From positions 124,001 through 188,000 of the forward strand of contig CBDBJR010000001.1 of the NCBI GenBank assembly GCA_965206445.1: a DNA stretch of 64,000 bases. Direction: 5' to 3'. The notes below the pieces were generated by a model that did no database searches, was not told where the DNA came from, and saw nothing but the letters and a program-made list of their open reading frames with translations. This document shows, in pieces, positions 33,475-42,267 of this stretch. The first letter of the stretch is position 1, and every line of letters begins with the position of its first letter. This stretch comes from CBDBJR01 sp965206445 (GTDB lineage: Bacteria; Pseudomonadota; Gammaproteobacteria; Arenicellales; Poriferihabitantaceae). The translations under genes and the position numbers were made by a program.

Positions 33475-34651
33475 GGTAGCGGCCGCTCTCGCGCATCTCG
33501 GTGCGCAGGGTTTGCCAGGCGATGCCGTGGGCGCCGGCAATCTCGTCAAACGCCGCTTCAACCCCGCTCTCCATGGCCTTCAGGCCGCAAATATAGATGT
33601 GGGTGCGCGTATCCTGCAGCAGTGCGGCCACCGTGTCGCGCGCCTGGCGCAGGCCGTCCTGGACATGGTTTTTGCGCTCGCCGGGCACCCGGCTGAACGA
33701 GAAATGTTTGCTCAGGATGCGGTCGGGGATTTTTTCAAGCGGCCCGAAGTAGGGCAGCCCATCCGGTGTGCGGGCGCCAAAGAACAGCGTCATCGTCTGC
33801 GTCAGGTCGGGGTGGGTGCGCCGCCGGCGCATCGTGAAGCCGCGAAACGGCGCCGCGCCGGTGCCGGTGCATATCATCAGCAGTCGCGCCTGCGGGTCGT
33901 CCGGCAGCAGGAAGGTGGAACCAAACGGCCCGACCAGTTTTACCGCCGCGCCGGGTTGCAAATCGCAGAGGTGGTTGGAGCACACGCCCTGCCGTTCGCG
34001 TTTGACGGTCAGCGAGATGTTGTTGTGGTTGGGGCGTTCGCCGTCACGCGGACTGGAAACCGAATACAGCCGCGGGGTGTGCGGCCTGCCGTGTGCATCG
34101 CTGCCCGGTGCAATGATGCCGACGCTTTGGCCTTCTAAAATCGGCAGCGGGGTGTTGCCCAGGTCGAGAATAATATGCCGCACGTCGAACTCCTGATGCG
34201 CCGGCGTCAGGCTGTAATTGCCCTGCACGATCGCGGCGGCCGGTTTGCCGGGGTGGTACAGGTTGACGCTGGATTTGGAGGCCGATAGCGGCGCCTTTTG
34301 TTTGCCGCCGGCGCCCTGGTGCGCTTCGGCCAATAGTGCGGCGACGCTGTCGTCAAGCGCTTCGATGCTGGTGTTGACGTCGGCCGCACCGGCGAGCGCT
34401 TCCTGCGCCGGCAGCTCCAGCCAGCCAAACTGCTGTTCCAGCGTATAGGCCTCGCGCACCACCCGCCATTCGTCAATCGAGCCGGTGGGGCAGGGGCTGA
34501 TGCAGGCCATGCAGAAATTGCATTTGTCGGCATCGACGACGACATTGTCGTCGTTGTGGCTGATCGCCTGAATCGGGCAGGTCGCCTCGCAGGTATAACA
34601 GCGGATGCAGATCTCCGGGTCGATCAGGTGTTGCTTGATGGGCTTGGGCAT
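33458..34651 (-). CDS. boxA: Benzoyl-CoA epoxidase reductase component BoxA
   Basis: 397 aa. The N-terminus has two 4Fe-4S clusters: CIRCYTCEATCP (residues 15-26) and CNFCMACISPCP (44-55). A ferredoxin-NADP-reductase-like module follows with the FAD motif RLYSVSSPRDGE and the NADP motif CTGTGAAPFRGF. BoxA passes electrons from NADPH to BoxB. It lies 18 nt after boxB. Confidence 0.95.
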   Translation of the reverse strand: MPKPIKQHLIDPEICIRCYTCEATCPIQAISHNDDNVVVDADKCNFCMACISPCPTGSIDEWRVVREAYTLEQQFGWLELPAQEALAGAADVNTSIEALDDSVAALLAEAHQGAGGKQKAPLSASKSSVNLYHPGKPAAAIVQGNYSLTPAHQEFDVRHIILDLGNTPLPILEGQSVGIIAPGSDAHGRPHTPRLYSVSSPRDGERPNHNNISLTVKRERQGVCSNHLCDLQPGAAVKLVGPFGSTFLLPDDPQARLLMICTGTGAAPFRGFTMRRRRTHPDLTQTMTLFFGARTPDGLPYFGPLEKIPDRILSKHFSFSRVPGERKNHVQDGLRQARDTVAALLQDTRTHIYICGLKAMESGVEAAFDEIAGAHGIAWQTLRTEMRESGRYHVETY

Positions 34652-34669
34652 CGCTTCTGCGGCGGCGCC

Positions 34670-36112
34670 TCAGCCCAGCCGTACGTACTCGAAATCACCG
34701 GGCTTGTTGTCAACCCCGACTTTCGGCGGCGCAATCCAGCCGGCATATTTTCCGGGCTGCAACACCGGCTGCATCAGGGATTGGATGAAGTCGCCGTCCG
34801 CCGACGTCGGCAGCCAATCGCCCCGGTGCGCCGCCCACGTCTCGGCGGCCATTACCGTGCCCGCCGGGTCGATCGACACCGCGGCAAATTCGCCAATCTG
34901 CCGGTGAAAGCCTTCGTGCGGCAGCTTTAGCGCAAACGCGATGCCGTGCTTGTGGATGGTTTTATTCCAGCGCCCGATGCCGCCCGACGCATCGCGGATG
35001 TAGTCATCCCGCAAGCGCATGTTGATGGCCGACAGCGCCGGCACGTCGACCGACTGAATCGCCCCGTCGATCAGCCGACGGATCGGATAGGTGTCATTTC
35101 TGAGCTGATGATCGTCGTCGATCCGCAGCTCGGCGTAGCGCCCCTTGATGCCGGCGTTAAAGGCATTGGCCGCATTGGTCGAGACTTCCTGACCAAACAG
35201 GTCGAGCGAGAGCGAATAGTGCAGGTTGAGTTTTTTCTGCATGGTCGGCAAATCGATCACCCCCAGCGCGCGCACCCGATCGCGGTCAAACGGGTCGTCG
35301 ATGCCGGCCCGGTTCATCGCCTCGACGGTGCGCTGAATGATGCGGCCAACGCCGGACTCGCCGACAAACATGTGATGCGCCTCTTCGGTCAGCATGAACC
35401 GGCAGGTGCGCGACAGCGGGTCAAAACCGGATTGCGCCAGGCTCTCCAGCTGCATTTTGCCGTCGCGGTCGGTGAAGTAGGTGAACATAAAAAACGACAG
35501 CCAGTCGGGGGTTTGCTGGTTGAACGCGCCCAGCATACGCGGCGCCTCGGAAGAGCCGGAGGTGCGGCGCAGCAGCTCGGCCGCTTCTTCACGGCCATCG
35601 ACGCCAAAGTATTTTTGCAGCAGGTAGACCATCGCCCACAGGTGGCGGCCCTCTTCGACGTTGACCTGAAACAGGCTGCGCATGTCGTACAGCGACGGCG
35701 CGGTCTTGCCGAGGAAGCGCTGCTGCTCGACCGACGCCGGTTCGGTGTCGCCTTGAATCACAATCAGGCGGCGCAGCATGGCGCGATATTCGCCCGGCAC
35801 CTGCTGCCAGACCGGCTCGCCGAGATGTTGGCCGCAGGGGATGGTCCGGCCCTCGACCTGCGGCGCCAGCAAAATACCCCAGCGATAGTCCGGCATCTTC
35901 ACATAACCGAATTTTGCCCAGCCTTTCGGGTCAACACTGACCGCCGTGCGCAAATAGACCGGGCTGTCGTGAAAGCCGTCCGGGCCTTTATCGCGCCACC
36001 ACTCGAGGTAGCCGGGATGCCATTTTTTCAGCGCCTTGAGCACGCGCTGATCATCGGCCAGGCCGACGTTGTTGGGGATTTGCTCGTCGTAGCTAACGTT
36101 GATGCTGTCCAT
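34670..36112 (-). CDS. boxB: Benzoyl-CoA 2,3-epoxidase BoxB
   Basis: 480 aa, class I diiron enzyme that makes 2,3-epoxybenzoyl-CoA from benzoyl-CoA, O2 and NADPH. The iron ligands known from the Azoarcus enzyme (E120, E150, H153, D211, E240, H243) all map here with a constant offset of four: Glu124, Glu154, His157 (VEEGRH), Asp215, Glu244 and His247 (TEEAHH). N-terminus MDSINVSYDEQIPNNVGL is typical. It is 29 nt downstream of boxC. Confidence 0.96.
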   Translation of the reverse strand: MDSINVSYDEQIPNNVGLADDQRVLKALKKWHPGYLEWWRDKGPDGFHDSPVYLRTAVSVDPKGWAKFGYVKMPDYRWGILLAPQVEGRTIPCGQHLGEPVWQQVPGEYRAMLRRLIVIQGDTEPASVEQQRFLGKTAPSLYDMRSLFQVNVEEGRHLWAMVYLLQKYFGVDGREEAAELLRRTSGSSEAPRMLGAFNQQTPDWLSFFMFTYFTDRDGKMQLESLAQSGFDPLSRTCRFMLTEEAHHMFVGESGVGRIIQRTVEAMNRAGIDDPFDRDRVRALGVIDLPTMQKKLNLHYSLSLDLFGQEVSTNAANAFNAGIKGRYAELRIDDDHQLRNDTYPIRRLIDGAIQSVDVPALSAINMRLRDDYIRDASGGIGRWNKTIHKHGIAFALKLPHEGFHRQIGEFAAVSIDPAGTVMAAETWAAHRGDWLPTSADGDFIQSLMQPVLQPGKYAGWIAPPKVGVDNKPGDFEYVRLG

Positions 36113-36141
36113 ACGGGATTGCTCCGGTCAAGGTGTTCCGG

Positions 36142-37827
36142 TCACACGCGCCGGCGGTCATATGCAGCGCGCAGACCGCTGCCATAGCGCTGCAACGCGC
36201 CGTCCTTGCCGGCGGCGTTGGGGCGCTGAAAAATCCAGTTCTGCCAGGCGGTCAGGCGGCCAAAGATGCGGGTTTCCATGGTTTCGGGGCCGGCAAAGCG
36301 CAGGTTGGCCTCCATCCCGGTGAGTGCATCGGGCGAAAAGTTGACGCGCGCTTCGAGAAACAGGCGGATTTCATCCTGCCAGTCGATATCGTCATAGGCA
36401 TAGGTCACCAGGCCCAGCTCCATCGCCGCATCCGCCGGCAAGGCGTCGCCCGGTCTGGCCGCGAGGCGCTCGACCAGCCCGGGGTCGGCCAGAAACCGGG
36501 TTTGCAGCCGGGTCAGGTCATTCGACATGGGCAGCGCGCCAAAGTTGGCCGCGGTCAGCGTGATGGCCGCCGCCGGGCGGCTGTCCTGTTCAAACTCGCC
36601 GGCCATCATGCAGCTGCGGTCGACCGCAAACAGCAGCTCGGCCAGCAGGCCGACAAAACACGACCCGTGCTCGACCAGCGCCACCAGCGAGCGCGACGTC
36701 AGGTCGAGCCGTTTGAGCACGCGCTTCCAATACAAAATCACCTCGTGTGCCAGCCAGTGATCGGCGCCCTCGAACAATTGCCGCTCATGCGCCGCCAACA
36801 GTGCCGGGTCGCCGCTGGTGGTGAAAATCAGCGTGCCGATTTCGGTTTCATTCAACCGCAGATGCAAAATGGCGTCATCCAGCTCGCGTGCCAGGCGCAG
36901 CAGATACGCCTGATCGCCCCGGCGGTGAAACGCCTGCATCGACGTCGGCGCGGCTTCGTCCGGGCCGAACAGCGTGACGGTCGCGATGCGCCGGGCCCGG
37001 TCCGGCGTGATCTTTACCCGCGAATAGGCAACCGCGCCGTCATCGTCGAAGCGGCGCTCCAGCGGCGTCAGCCGAATTCCCGCCGCATCACTTGCCCCGT
37101 CACTCGCCGCGTCACTCGCCCCACTGCGGCGCTGCGAGCGCGCGCACACCGCCTCTACCTGCGCCGCCACCGCCGCGTCGAACTGCGAATTCGGCACCAC
37201 CGCATCAACCAGCCGCCAGGCCTGCGCGCGCGCGCCCTTGACCCCTTCTTCGGTCGAGCAAAACACATCCGCCAGATCCCGGCGCACCTTGCGCTTGTCG
37301 GTCAGCCGCGTCAGCCCGCCGGTGCCGGGCAGCACCGCCAGCAGCGGCACTTCCGGCAGCGCGACACTCGACGCCGCATCGTCGGCCAGAATAATGTAAT
37401 CGCAGGCCAGCGCCAGCTCATAGCCGCCGCCGGCGCACGCGCCTTTGATCGCACAGATATAGGTTTGCCCGGACTCCCGGCCCGCGGCCTCGAACGTATT
37501 GCGGGTTTCGTTGGTGAATTTGCAGAAGTTGACCTTGTGCGCCGGCTCGGCGGCGGCCAGCATGCGGATATTCGCGCCCGCACAAAACACCCCCGGCTTG
37601 CCGGAAAGCAGCACCACCGCGCCGATTTCGGGGTGCTCGAAGCGCATGCGCTGAACAATATCGGCCAGCTCGATATCGACCCCGAGGTCGTAGGAGTTCA
37701 GCTTCAGTTGATAGCCCTCGAACAGCCCGCCGTGCTCGTCCACGTCCATATACAGGCAGGCCGCCGGCGCGGCGTACTCCACCCGCCAGTGGCGGTATCG
37801 ACCCGGGTCGGTCTGGAAATCAATCAT
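36142..37827 (-). CDS. boxC: 2,3-epoxybenzoyl-CoA dihydrolase BoxC
   Basis: 561 aa from ATG 37827 (MIDFQTDPGRYRHW); the longer frame upstream reads through the DUF309 gene and is rejected. Two crotonase-like domains. The first has FCAGANIRMLA and GACAGGGYELALACDYIILAD for the CoA oxyanion hole. BoxC opens the epoxide ring to 3,4-dehydroadipyl-CoA semialdehyde and formate. An ASDAASDGASDAAG linker near residue 250 comes from short DNA repeats at about 37090-37125. The start overlaps the DUF309 stop by 8 nt. Confidence 0.95.
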   Translation of the reverse strand: MIDFQTDPGRYRHWRVEYAAPAACLYMDVDEHGGLFEGYQLKLNSYDLGVDIELADIVQRMRFEHPEIGAVVLLSGKPGVFCAGANIRMLAAAEPAHKVNFCKFTNETRNTFEAAGRESGQTYICAIKGACAGGGYELALACDYIILADDAASSVALPEVPLLAVLPGTGGLTRLTDKRKVRRDLADVFCSTEEGVKGARAQAWRLVDAVVPNSQFDAAVAAQVEAVCARSQRRSGASDAASDGASDAAGIRLTPLERRFDDDGAVAYSRVKITPDRARRIATVTLFGPDEAAPTSMQAFHRRGDQAYLLRLARELDDAILHLRLNETEIGTLIFTTSGDPALLAAHERQLFEGADHWLAHEVILYWKRVLKRLDLTSRSLVALVEHGSCFVGLLAELLFAVDRSCMMAGEFEQDSRPAAAITLTAANFGALPMSNDLTRLQTRFLADPGLVERLAARPGDALPADAAMELGLVTYAYDDIDWQDEIRLFLEARVNFSPDALTGMEANLRFAGPETMETRIFGRLTAWQNWIFQRPNAAGKDGALQRYGSGLRAAYDRRRV

Positions 37828-38428
37828 CGTCTGTACTCGCTGTTTTCCGGTCGCGCTGTTCGGGTTGCACATCCGCCGCCGACGGCATCGGGATGCGGCC
37901 AGCCGGCGCGGCACATCCGGATTTTTCGCCATCGGCGCGCTTTTCCGGCGCCGTTTGGCCGACCGGCTGAAAGTGGAATTCGACCGCGGCATGATGGTGT
38001 ATACACGCCGCCGCGGCCTGCGCCTGCCGCACTGCATCCGCGACCTGTAGCGCCATGACCGTCTCGCCGCCGGCCGCGTGCAGATGACGCCGGGCCATAT
38101 CGAGCAGTCTCAGCGCCGCCGCGGGCCGGCCCATGTGCACTTTGAGCGCGGCATTGGCCAGCTGAATCATACCCTGAACCAGCGCCCGCTCACGGGAATT
38201 TAACCGCGCCCGCAGCCAGACCGGTTCCAGCACCTCATGCGCCTCCCAGTAATAGCCGGCATTGATCAGGTCGATGCCGTACAGCCAGGCCCGGTTTGTC
38301 CGCGCCGTTGCCGATGTGGTCACCGGCGGGGTGTGGCGTACCACCTGCGCGAATGTGCCCGCCGCCGGGCGCGCGCTTTGCCCCGGCACATAGCGGCCCG
38401 GCGGCAGCGCAAACGCACTCATCGTCAT
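37820..38428 (-). CDS. DUF309 domain protein
   Basis: 202 aa from ATG 38428, with GAGGGG 6 nt upstream. The DUF309 core is WLYGIDLINAGYYWEAHEVLEPVW, then NSRERALVQGMIQLANAALK and GRPAAALRLLDMA, a small helical domain of unknown function. The last 40 residues are charged and look unstructured. It lies between the hydrolase and boxC inside the box operon, so it is probably made together with the pathway, but I cannot assign a role. Confidence 0.85.
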   Translation of the reverse strand: MTMSAFALPPGRYVPGQSARPAAGTFAQVVRHTPPVTTSATARTNRAWLYGIDLINAGYYWEAHEVLEPVWLRARLNSRERALVQGMIQLANAALKVHMGRPAAALRLLDMARRHLHAAGGETVMALQVADAVRQAQAAAACIHHHAAVEFHFQPVGQTAPEKRADGEKSGCAAPAGRIPMPSAADVQPEQRDRKTASTDDD

Positions 38429-38438
38429 GGTCGGCCCC

Positions 38439-39269
38439 TCACGCAACCGCGGCCACCGCCGGTTTTTCGGCCACCCGGCGGCGCACAAAGGCCGCCACCG
38501 TCGCCAGCGTGGGCTGCGGGCAATCGAGATGCGGTGCATGCCGGCAATCGTCCAGAATCAACGTCTCCAACGGCGACGACAGCCGCTGTCGCAGCGTCTC
38601 GAGCTGCGCCAGGGTGCCGTATTGATCCTCCCGCCCCTGTATCGCCAGCACCGGCAGCCGCACACCGTCAATCGCCGCACGGACGTCCCAGTGCTTGAAA
38701 TCCGCGTGCAGCCACGCCTCGTTCCAGCCCCAGAACGCATTGTCCGGGTCGCGGTGATATTTTTTCAGCCGGGCGCGCAAATCCCCCGCGGTGTATTGCC
38801 GCCGGGCCTCGGCAATCGCCGCCAGACCGCCGGCCTCGGCAAAAAAATGTGGCGCCATCAACACCAGCCCGCAGAGGCGCGCATCGGTGTGGCGGCCGGC
38901 ATAAATCGCCGCCACCGTCGCACCGTCGCTATGCCCCAGCAAAATACCGGTGCGCAGGCCGACCGCGTCCAGCACGTCGGGCAGCGCGTGCATCGCCTCG
39001 GCGGTCAGGTAATCGGTCGGGCGCGGCAAATCAGCCGGCTCGGAATCGCCATAGCCGGCGCGCGAATACGCAAACACACCGCAGCCGGTCGCCGCCGCCA
39101 GCTGCGGCGGAAAATCGCGCCAGAGGGCAACGCAGCCCAGCCCCTCATGCAGCAATACGATGGTCGGTGCGGCCGCCGGCGCCGGGCCGAAACACGCGCC
39201 CTGCAATTTTTTATGGTTGGCCGTGAGTGTAACCGCGGCGCCGTCAGCCCACCTGAACGCCGCGCTCAT
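38439..39269 (-). CDS. Alpha/beta hydrolase of the box cluster
   Basis: 276 aa. Oxyanion region LLHEGLGCVALWRDFP, nucleophile Ser in LLGHSDGATVA, catalytic Asp in GREDQYGT and His in DCRHAPHLD. Homologues are often found in box clusters; a role in hydrolysing a lactone or CoA-ester side product is plausible but unproven. The start overlaps the bclA stop by 4 nt. Confidence 0.85.
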   Translation of the reverse strand: MSAAFRWADGAAVTLTANHKKLQGACFGPAPAAAPTIVLLHEGLGCVALWRDFPPQLAAATGCGVFAYSRAGYGDSEPADLPRPTDYLTAEAMHALPDVLDAVGLRTGILLGHSDGATVAAIYAGRHTDARLCGLVLMAPHFFAEAGGLAAIAEARRQYTAGDLRARLKKYHRDPDNAFWGWNEAWLHADFKHWDVRAAIDGVRLPVLAIQGREDQYGTLAQLETLRQRLSSPLETLILDDCRHAPHLDCPQPTLATVAAFVRRRVAEKPAVAAVA

Positions 39270-40816
39270 CCGGCGGCCCGTAACTTAAACCGCTGAATTT
39301 TCCCGGTCGCCGTTTTCGGCAATTGATCGACAAACTCAATCCAGCGCGGGTATTTCCACTTGCCGATTTTCTCTTTCACATGGCTTTTTAAGTCCTGCTC
39401 AAGCTGCGGCGTGGGCGCGGCATTTTTCAATACCACGAATGCTTTGGGTTTGTTGAGCCCGTCTGCATCGCCCGCCGCCACCACCGCGGCCTCCAGGACC
39501 GCGGCATGCGACACCAGCGCCTGCTCCACCTCGAACGGCGCCACCCAGATGCCGCTGACCTTGAACAGATCATCCGCGCGGCCGCAGTAGACCAGCCGAC
39601 CGTCCGCGCGCCGCCGGTATTTGTCGCCGGTGCGCGTCCACTCGCCCGCAAACGTCGCGCGGCTTTTCTCCCGCTGATTCCAATAGCCGTCGGCGGCGGA
39701 GTGCCCTTTTACCAGCAGCTCGCCGAGTTGGTCGGCGGCCACCTCGGCGCCGTGCTCGTCAACCAGCCGCAAATCATAGCCGGCCACCGCGCGGCCCGAG
39801 CTGCCGTACTCGACACTGTCGGCGGTGTTGGTCAGAAAGATGTGCAGCAATTCGGTCGAGCCGACGCCGTCGAGGATATCGACCCCGACCCGCGCCTTCC
39901 AGTTTTTGCCGATCTCCTCCGGCAGCGCTTCGCCGGCGGAAATGCAGCGTCGCAGGTAGGCATACGACGTATCGGCGCGCGCATCCAGGGCCGACAGCAG
40001 CGCGGCATACAGCGTCGGGACGCCGTAAAACACGCCGGGGCGAAAGCGATCGAGCACGGCAAATACGTTGTCGGGGGTCGGCCGCCCGGACAGCAGCACG
40101 GTGGTCGCCCCGACCGCCATCGGAAACGTCATCGCATTGCCAAGCCCGTAGGCAAAAAACAATTTGGCGGCGGAAAAAACCACCTCATCGGGCTGAATTT
40201 TCAGCACTGTGGCCGCATACGTGTCGGCGGTCGCGCGCAGGCTGCCGTGCACGTGGCGCACCCCTTTGGGCGCGCCGGTGGAGCCCGATGAGTACAGCCA
40301 GAACGCGCACTCATCGGCGCTGACCGACACCGGCGGGCGGCTTTCCGACTGTGCCAGCTCGGCGGCCAGCGCATGGCAGCCCGCCGGCGCCGTGGCCGCG
40401 CCGACGACAAAAACGGCGCGCAGGTGCGGCGCGTTGTCCAATAGCGGCTGCACCACCGGCAGCAGCGCGGCAGACACGCACAGCGCCGCCGCCCGGCTGT
40501 CGTGCAAAATCGCGCGATAGGTTTCGGCCGCCAGCAGGGTGTTCAACGCGACCGGCACGACGCCGGCCTTCAGGCTGCCCCAGAACACCACCGGAAACTC
40601 GAGCTGATCGAGCAGCAGCATCGCCACCCGCTCTTCCCGCCGGATGCCATGCCGCTGATACAGCGCCGCCATGCGCCCGGTCTGCTCGGCCAGTTCGGCA
40701 TAGGTGATCTGCCGGGCGGCATCGTCGGCTTCGATAAAAGCGGCTTTGCCGCCGCCCGCTCCGGCGGCCGGACGGTCGACAAAATACAGTGCGGCGTTTT
40801 GGTTTTTTTCGGTCAT
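39266..40816 (-). CDS. bclA: Benzoate-CoA ligase
   Basis: 516 aa, ANL superfamily. AMP-binding loop YSSGSTGAPKG (about residues 175-185), the aromatic-acid pocket region FFAYGLGNAMTFPM, GSTELLHIFLTN and the C-terminal catalytic lysine in KTATGKIQRFKLR. FFAYGLGN plus GSTELLHIF marks the benzoate-CoA ligase group. It is the first gene of the leftward box operon, starting the pathway by activating benzoate with ATP and CoA. A TATAAT box lies 18 nt upstream. Confidence 0.94.
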   Translation of the reverse strand: MTEKNQNAALYFVDRPAAGAGGGKAAFIEADDAARQITYAELAEQTGRMAALYQRHGIRREERVAMLLLDQLEFPVVFWGSLKAGVVPVALNTLLAAETYRAILHDSRAAALCVSAALLPVVQPLLDNAPHLRAVFVVGAATAPAGCHALAAELAQSESRPPVSVSADECAFWLYSSGSTGAPKGVRHVHGSLRATADTYAATVLKIQPDEVVFSAAKLFFAYGLGNAMTFPMAVGATTVLLSGRPTPDNVFAVLDRFRPGVFYGVPTLYAALLSALDARADTSYAYLRRCISAGEALPEEIGKNWKARVGVDILDGVGSTELLHIFLTNTADSVEYGSSGRAVAGYDLRLVDEHGAEVAADQLGELLVKGHSAADGYWNQREKSRATFAGEWTRTGDKYRRRADGRLVYCGRADDLFKVSGIWVAPFEVEQALVSHAAVLEAAVVAAGDADGLNKPKAFVVLKNAAPTPQLEQDLKSHVKEKIGKWKYPRWIEFVDQLPKTATGKIQRFKLRAAG

Positions 40817-40833
40817 GCTGTCCTCAACGCGGC

Positions 40834-40839
40834 ATTATA
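40834..40839 (-). promoter_or_regulatory. -10 box of the box operon promoter
   Basis: On the minus strand this is a perfect TATAAT, 18 nt before the bclA start. No strong -35 match is seen at the right distance, which fits a promoter that needs an activator or is tightly regulated. The transcript leader would be only about 10 nt. Confidence 0.55.
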
Positions 40840-40888
40840 CGGTATGATATTTCGCTTTGATTCGCGGGCGGTGTATCGTCCGCTCTGC

Positions 40889-40983
40889 TGCACGGCAATA
40901 CGCTTGCAGGACGCTTGCAGGCAAACTGGCGGGCGGTCGGCAACGGCGGTTGAAATTATGCCATAGTATGCATACGCGCTGCA
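40889..40983. promoter_or_regulatory. Five TGCA motifs, possible BoxR/BzdR-type operators
   Basis: TGCA occurs at 40889, 40905, 40916, 40969 and 40980 between bclA and the divergent importer. Two of them sit in an 11 bp direct repeat, CGCTTGCAGG, and the last two are also 11 bp apart. BzdR and BoxR repressors of benzoate genes bind TGCA-containing repeats, so these could be operators for both directions. No such regulator gene is in the window. Confidence 0.4.
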
Positions 40984-41044
40984 CTCGAACGCCACACACA
41001 TCTCGCCCTGCGGGGCCAACTATCGAACCGGAGAAAACAAATTG

Positions 41045-42199
41045 ATGAACAATTTCAAATCATACATGCTGGGTATCGGCTTGTCGGTGCTGCTGGCAGC
41101 GCCCGGCATGGCGGCGACCAAAGTCGGGCTGCTGCTGCCCAAATCCGGCGTCTTTGCCGCGCTCGGCAACGAGATCGACGACGGCTTTGTCATGGCGATA
41201 GAAGAATCCGGCCGGGCGGCGGACATCTCGATTGCGCGCGAGGATACCGAGGTGAAACCCGCCGTCGGGGTGGCCAAAATACGCAAATTGGTATTGCAGG
41301 ATGAGGTGGACGTCGTCGTCGGGCTGGTGTCATCCGGCGTGCTGGCCGCGGTGCGCGATTTCGTCGATACCCAAGGGGTGCCGCTGATTGTCGCCAACGC
41401 CGGCAATGATCATGCCACCGGCAAAGATTGCAGCAAATACATTACCCGGGTTTCATTTTCCAACGCGCAGGTCAACCGGCCGCTGGGGCCGTGGATGTAC
41501 GAGCACGGCATCCGCAAGGTCTATACCCTGGCCGCCGACTATGCCGCGGGGCATCAGATGGTCGATGCTTTCACCGCGTCGTTTACGCAGGCCGGCGGTG
41601 AGATGGTCGGCTCCGAGTTCACCCCGTTTCGCAAAACCAAGGATTTCGGGCCGTATCTGGCCGTGGCCAAAGCGGCCAACCCGGATGCCATATTTGTGTT
41701 CTACGCCGGCGGCGAAGCGATCGCCTTTGTCAAGCAGTATGATTCGTTTGGCTTGAAGCAGCAGGTGCCGCTGTTCGGCTCCGGCTTCCTGACCTCACCG
41801 CTGTACGTGGCGGCCCAGGGCCCGGCGGCCGTAGGGGTGGTCACGGCGCTGCATTATGTGCCGACGCTGGATACGCCGGAGAACAGGCGTTTTGTCGCCG
41901 CCTTTTACGCCCGGTACGAGCGCACGCCGTCGGAGTTTGCCGTGCAGGGGTATGATGCCGGCCGGGTTCTGATGGCCGCGTTAGACACCGGCGCCGAGGG
42001 CCGGGAGGCGATCGCAGCGGCGGTGCCCAGCGTCAAATACGTCGGCCCGCGCGGCCCGCTGCAAATCGATCCGGCGACGCACAATATCGTACAAAATATC
42101 TATTTTTACGTGACCGTCATGGAGGCGGGCGGCCTGACCCAAAAACTGCTCGGTCAGGTTGACGCCGTGCAGGACCGCGTCAACGGCTGCGTCAAGTAA
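41045..42199 (+). CDS. ABC transporter substrate-binding protein (aromatic acid / branched-chain type)
   Basis: 384 aa, first gene of the rightward importer operon. A signal peptide is clear: MNNFKSYMLGIGLSVLLAAPGMAA, with cleavage after AxA. The mature protein is a type I periplasmic binding protein of the LivJ/HisJ kind (VGLLLPKSGVFAALGNEIDDGF; VDVVVGLVSSGVLAAVRD). Next to a benzoate pathway, the ligand is probably benzoate or a relative. I start at ATG 41045; the TTG just before is in frame. Confidence 0.9.
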   Translation: MNNFKSYMLGIGLSVLLAAPGMAATKVGLLLPKSGVFAALGNEIDDGFVMAIEESGRAADISIAREDTEVKPAVGVAKIRKLVLQDEVDVVVGLVSSGVLAAVRDFVDTQGVPLIVANAGNDHATGKDCSKYITRVSFSNAQVNRPLGPWMYEHGIRKVYTLAADYAAGHQMVDAFTASFTQAGGEMVGSEFTPFRKTKDFGPYLAVAKAANPDAIFVFYAGGEAIAFVKQYDSFGLKQQVPLFGSGFLTSPLYVAAQGPAAVGVVTALHYVPTLDTPENRRFVAAFYARYERTPSEFAVQGYDAGRVLMAALDTGAEGREAIAAAVPSVKYVGPRGPLQIDPATHNIVQNIYFYVTVMEAGGLTQKLLGQVDAVQDRVNGCVK

Positions 42200-42267
42200 C
42201 GCCGGCCCCCGCCGGCCGCTCGAGCGGCATCATCGGGCGGCGACGGGGTTGGGTTCGGGCGCTGAAC

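Noticed and set aside
37828..38037. Upstream extension of boxC
   Set aside because: It lies inside the DUF309 gene in another frame; BoxC proteins begin near MIDFQTDP.
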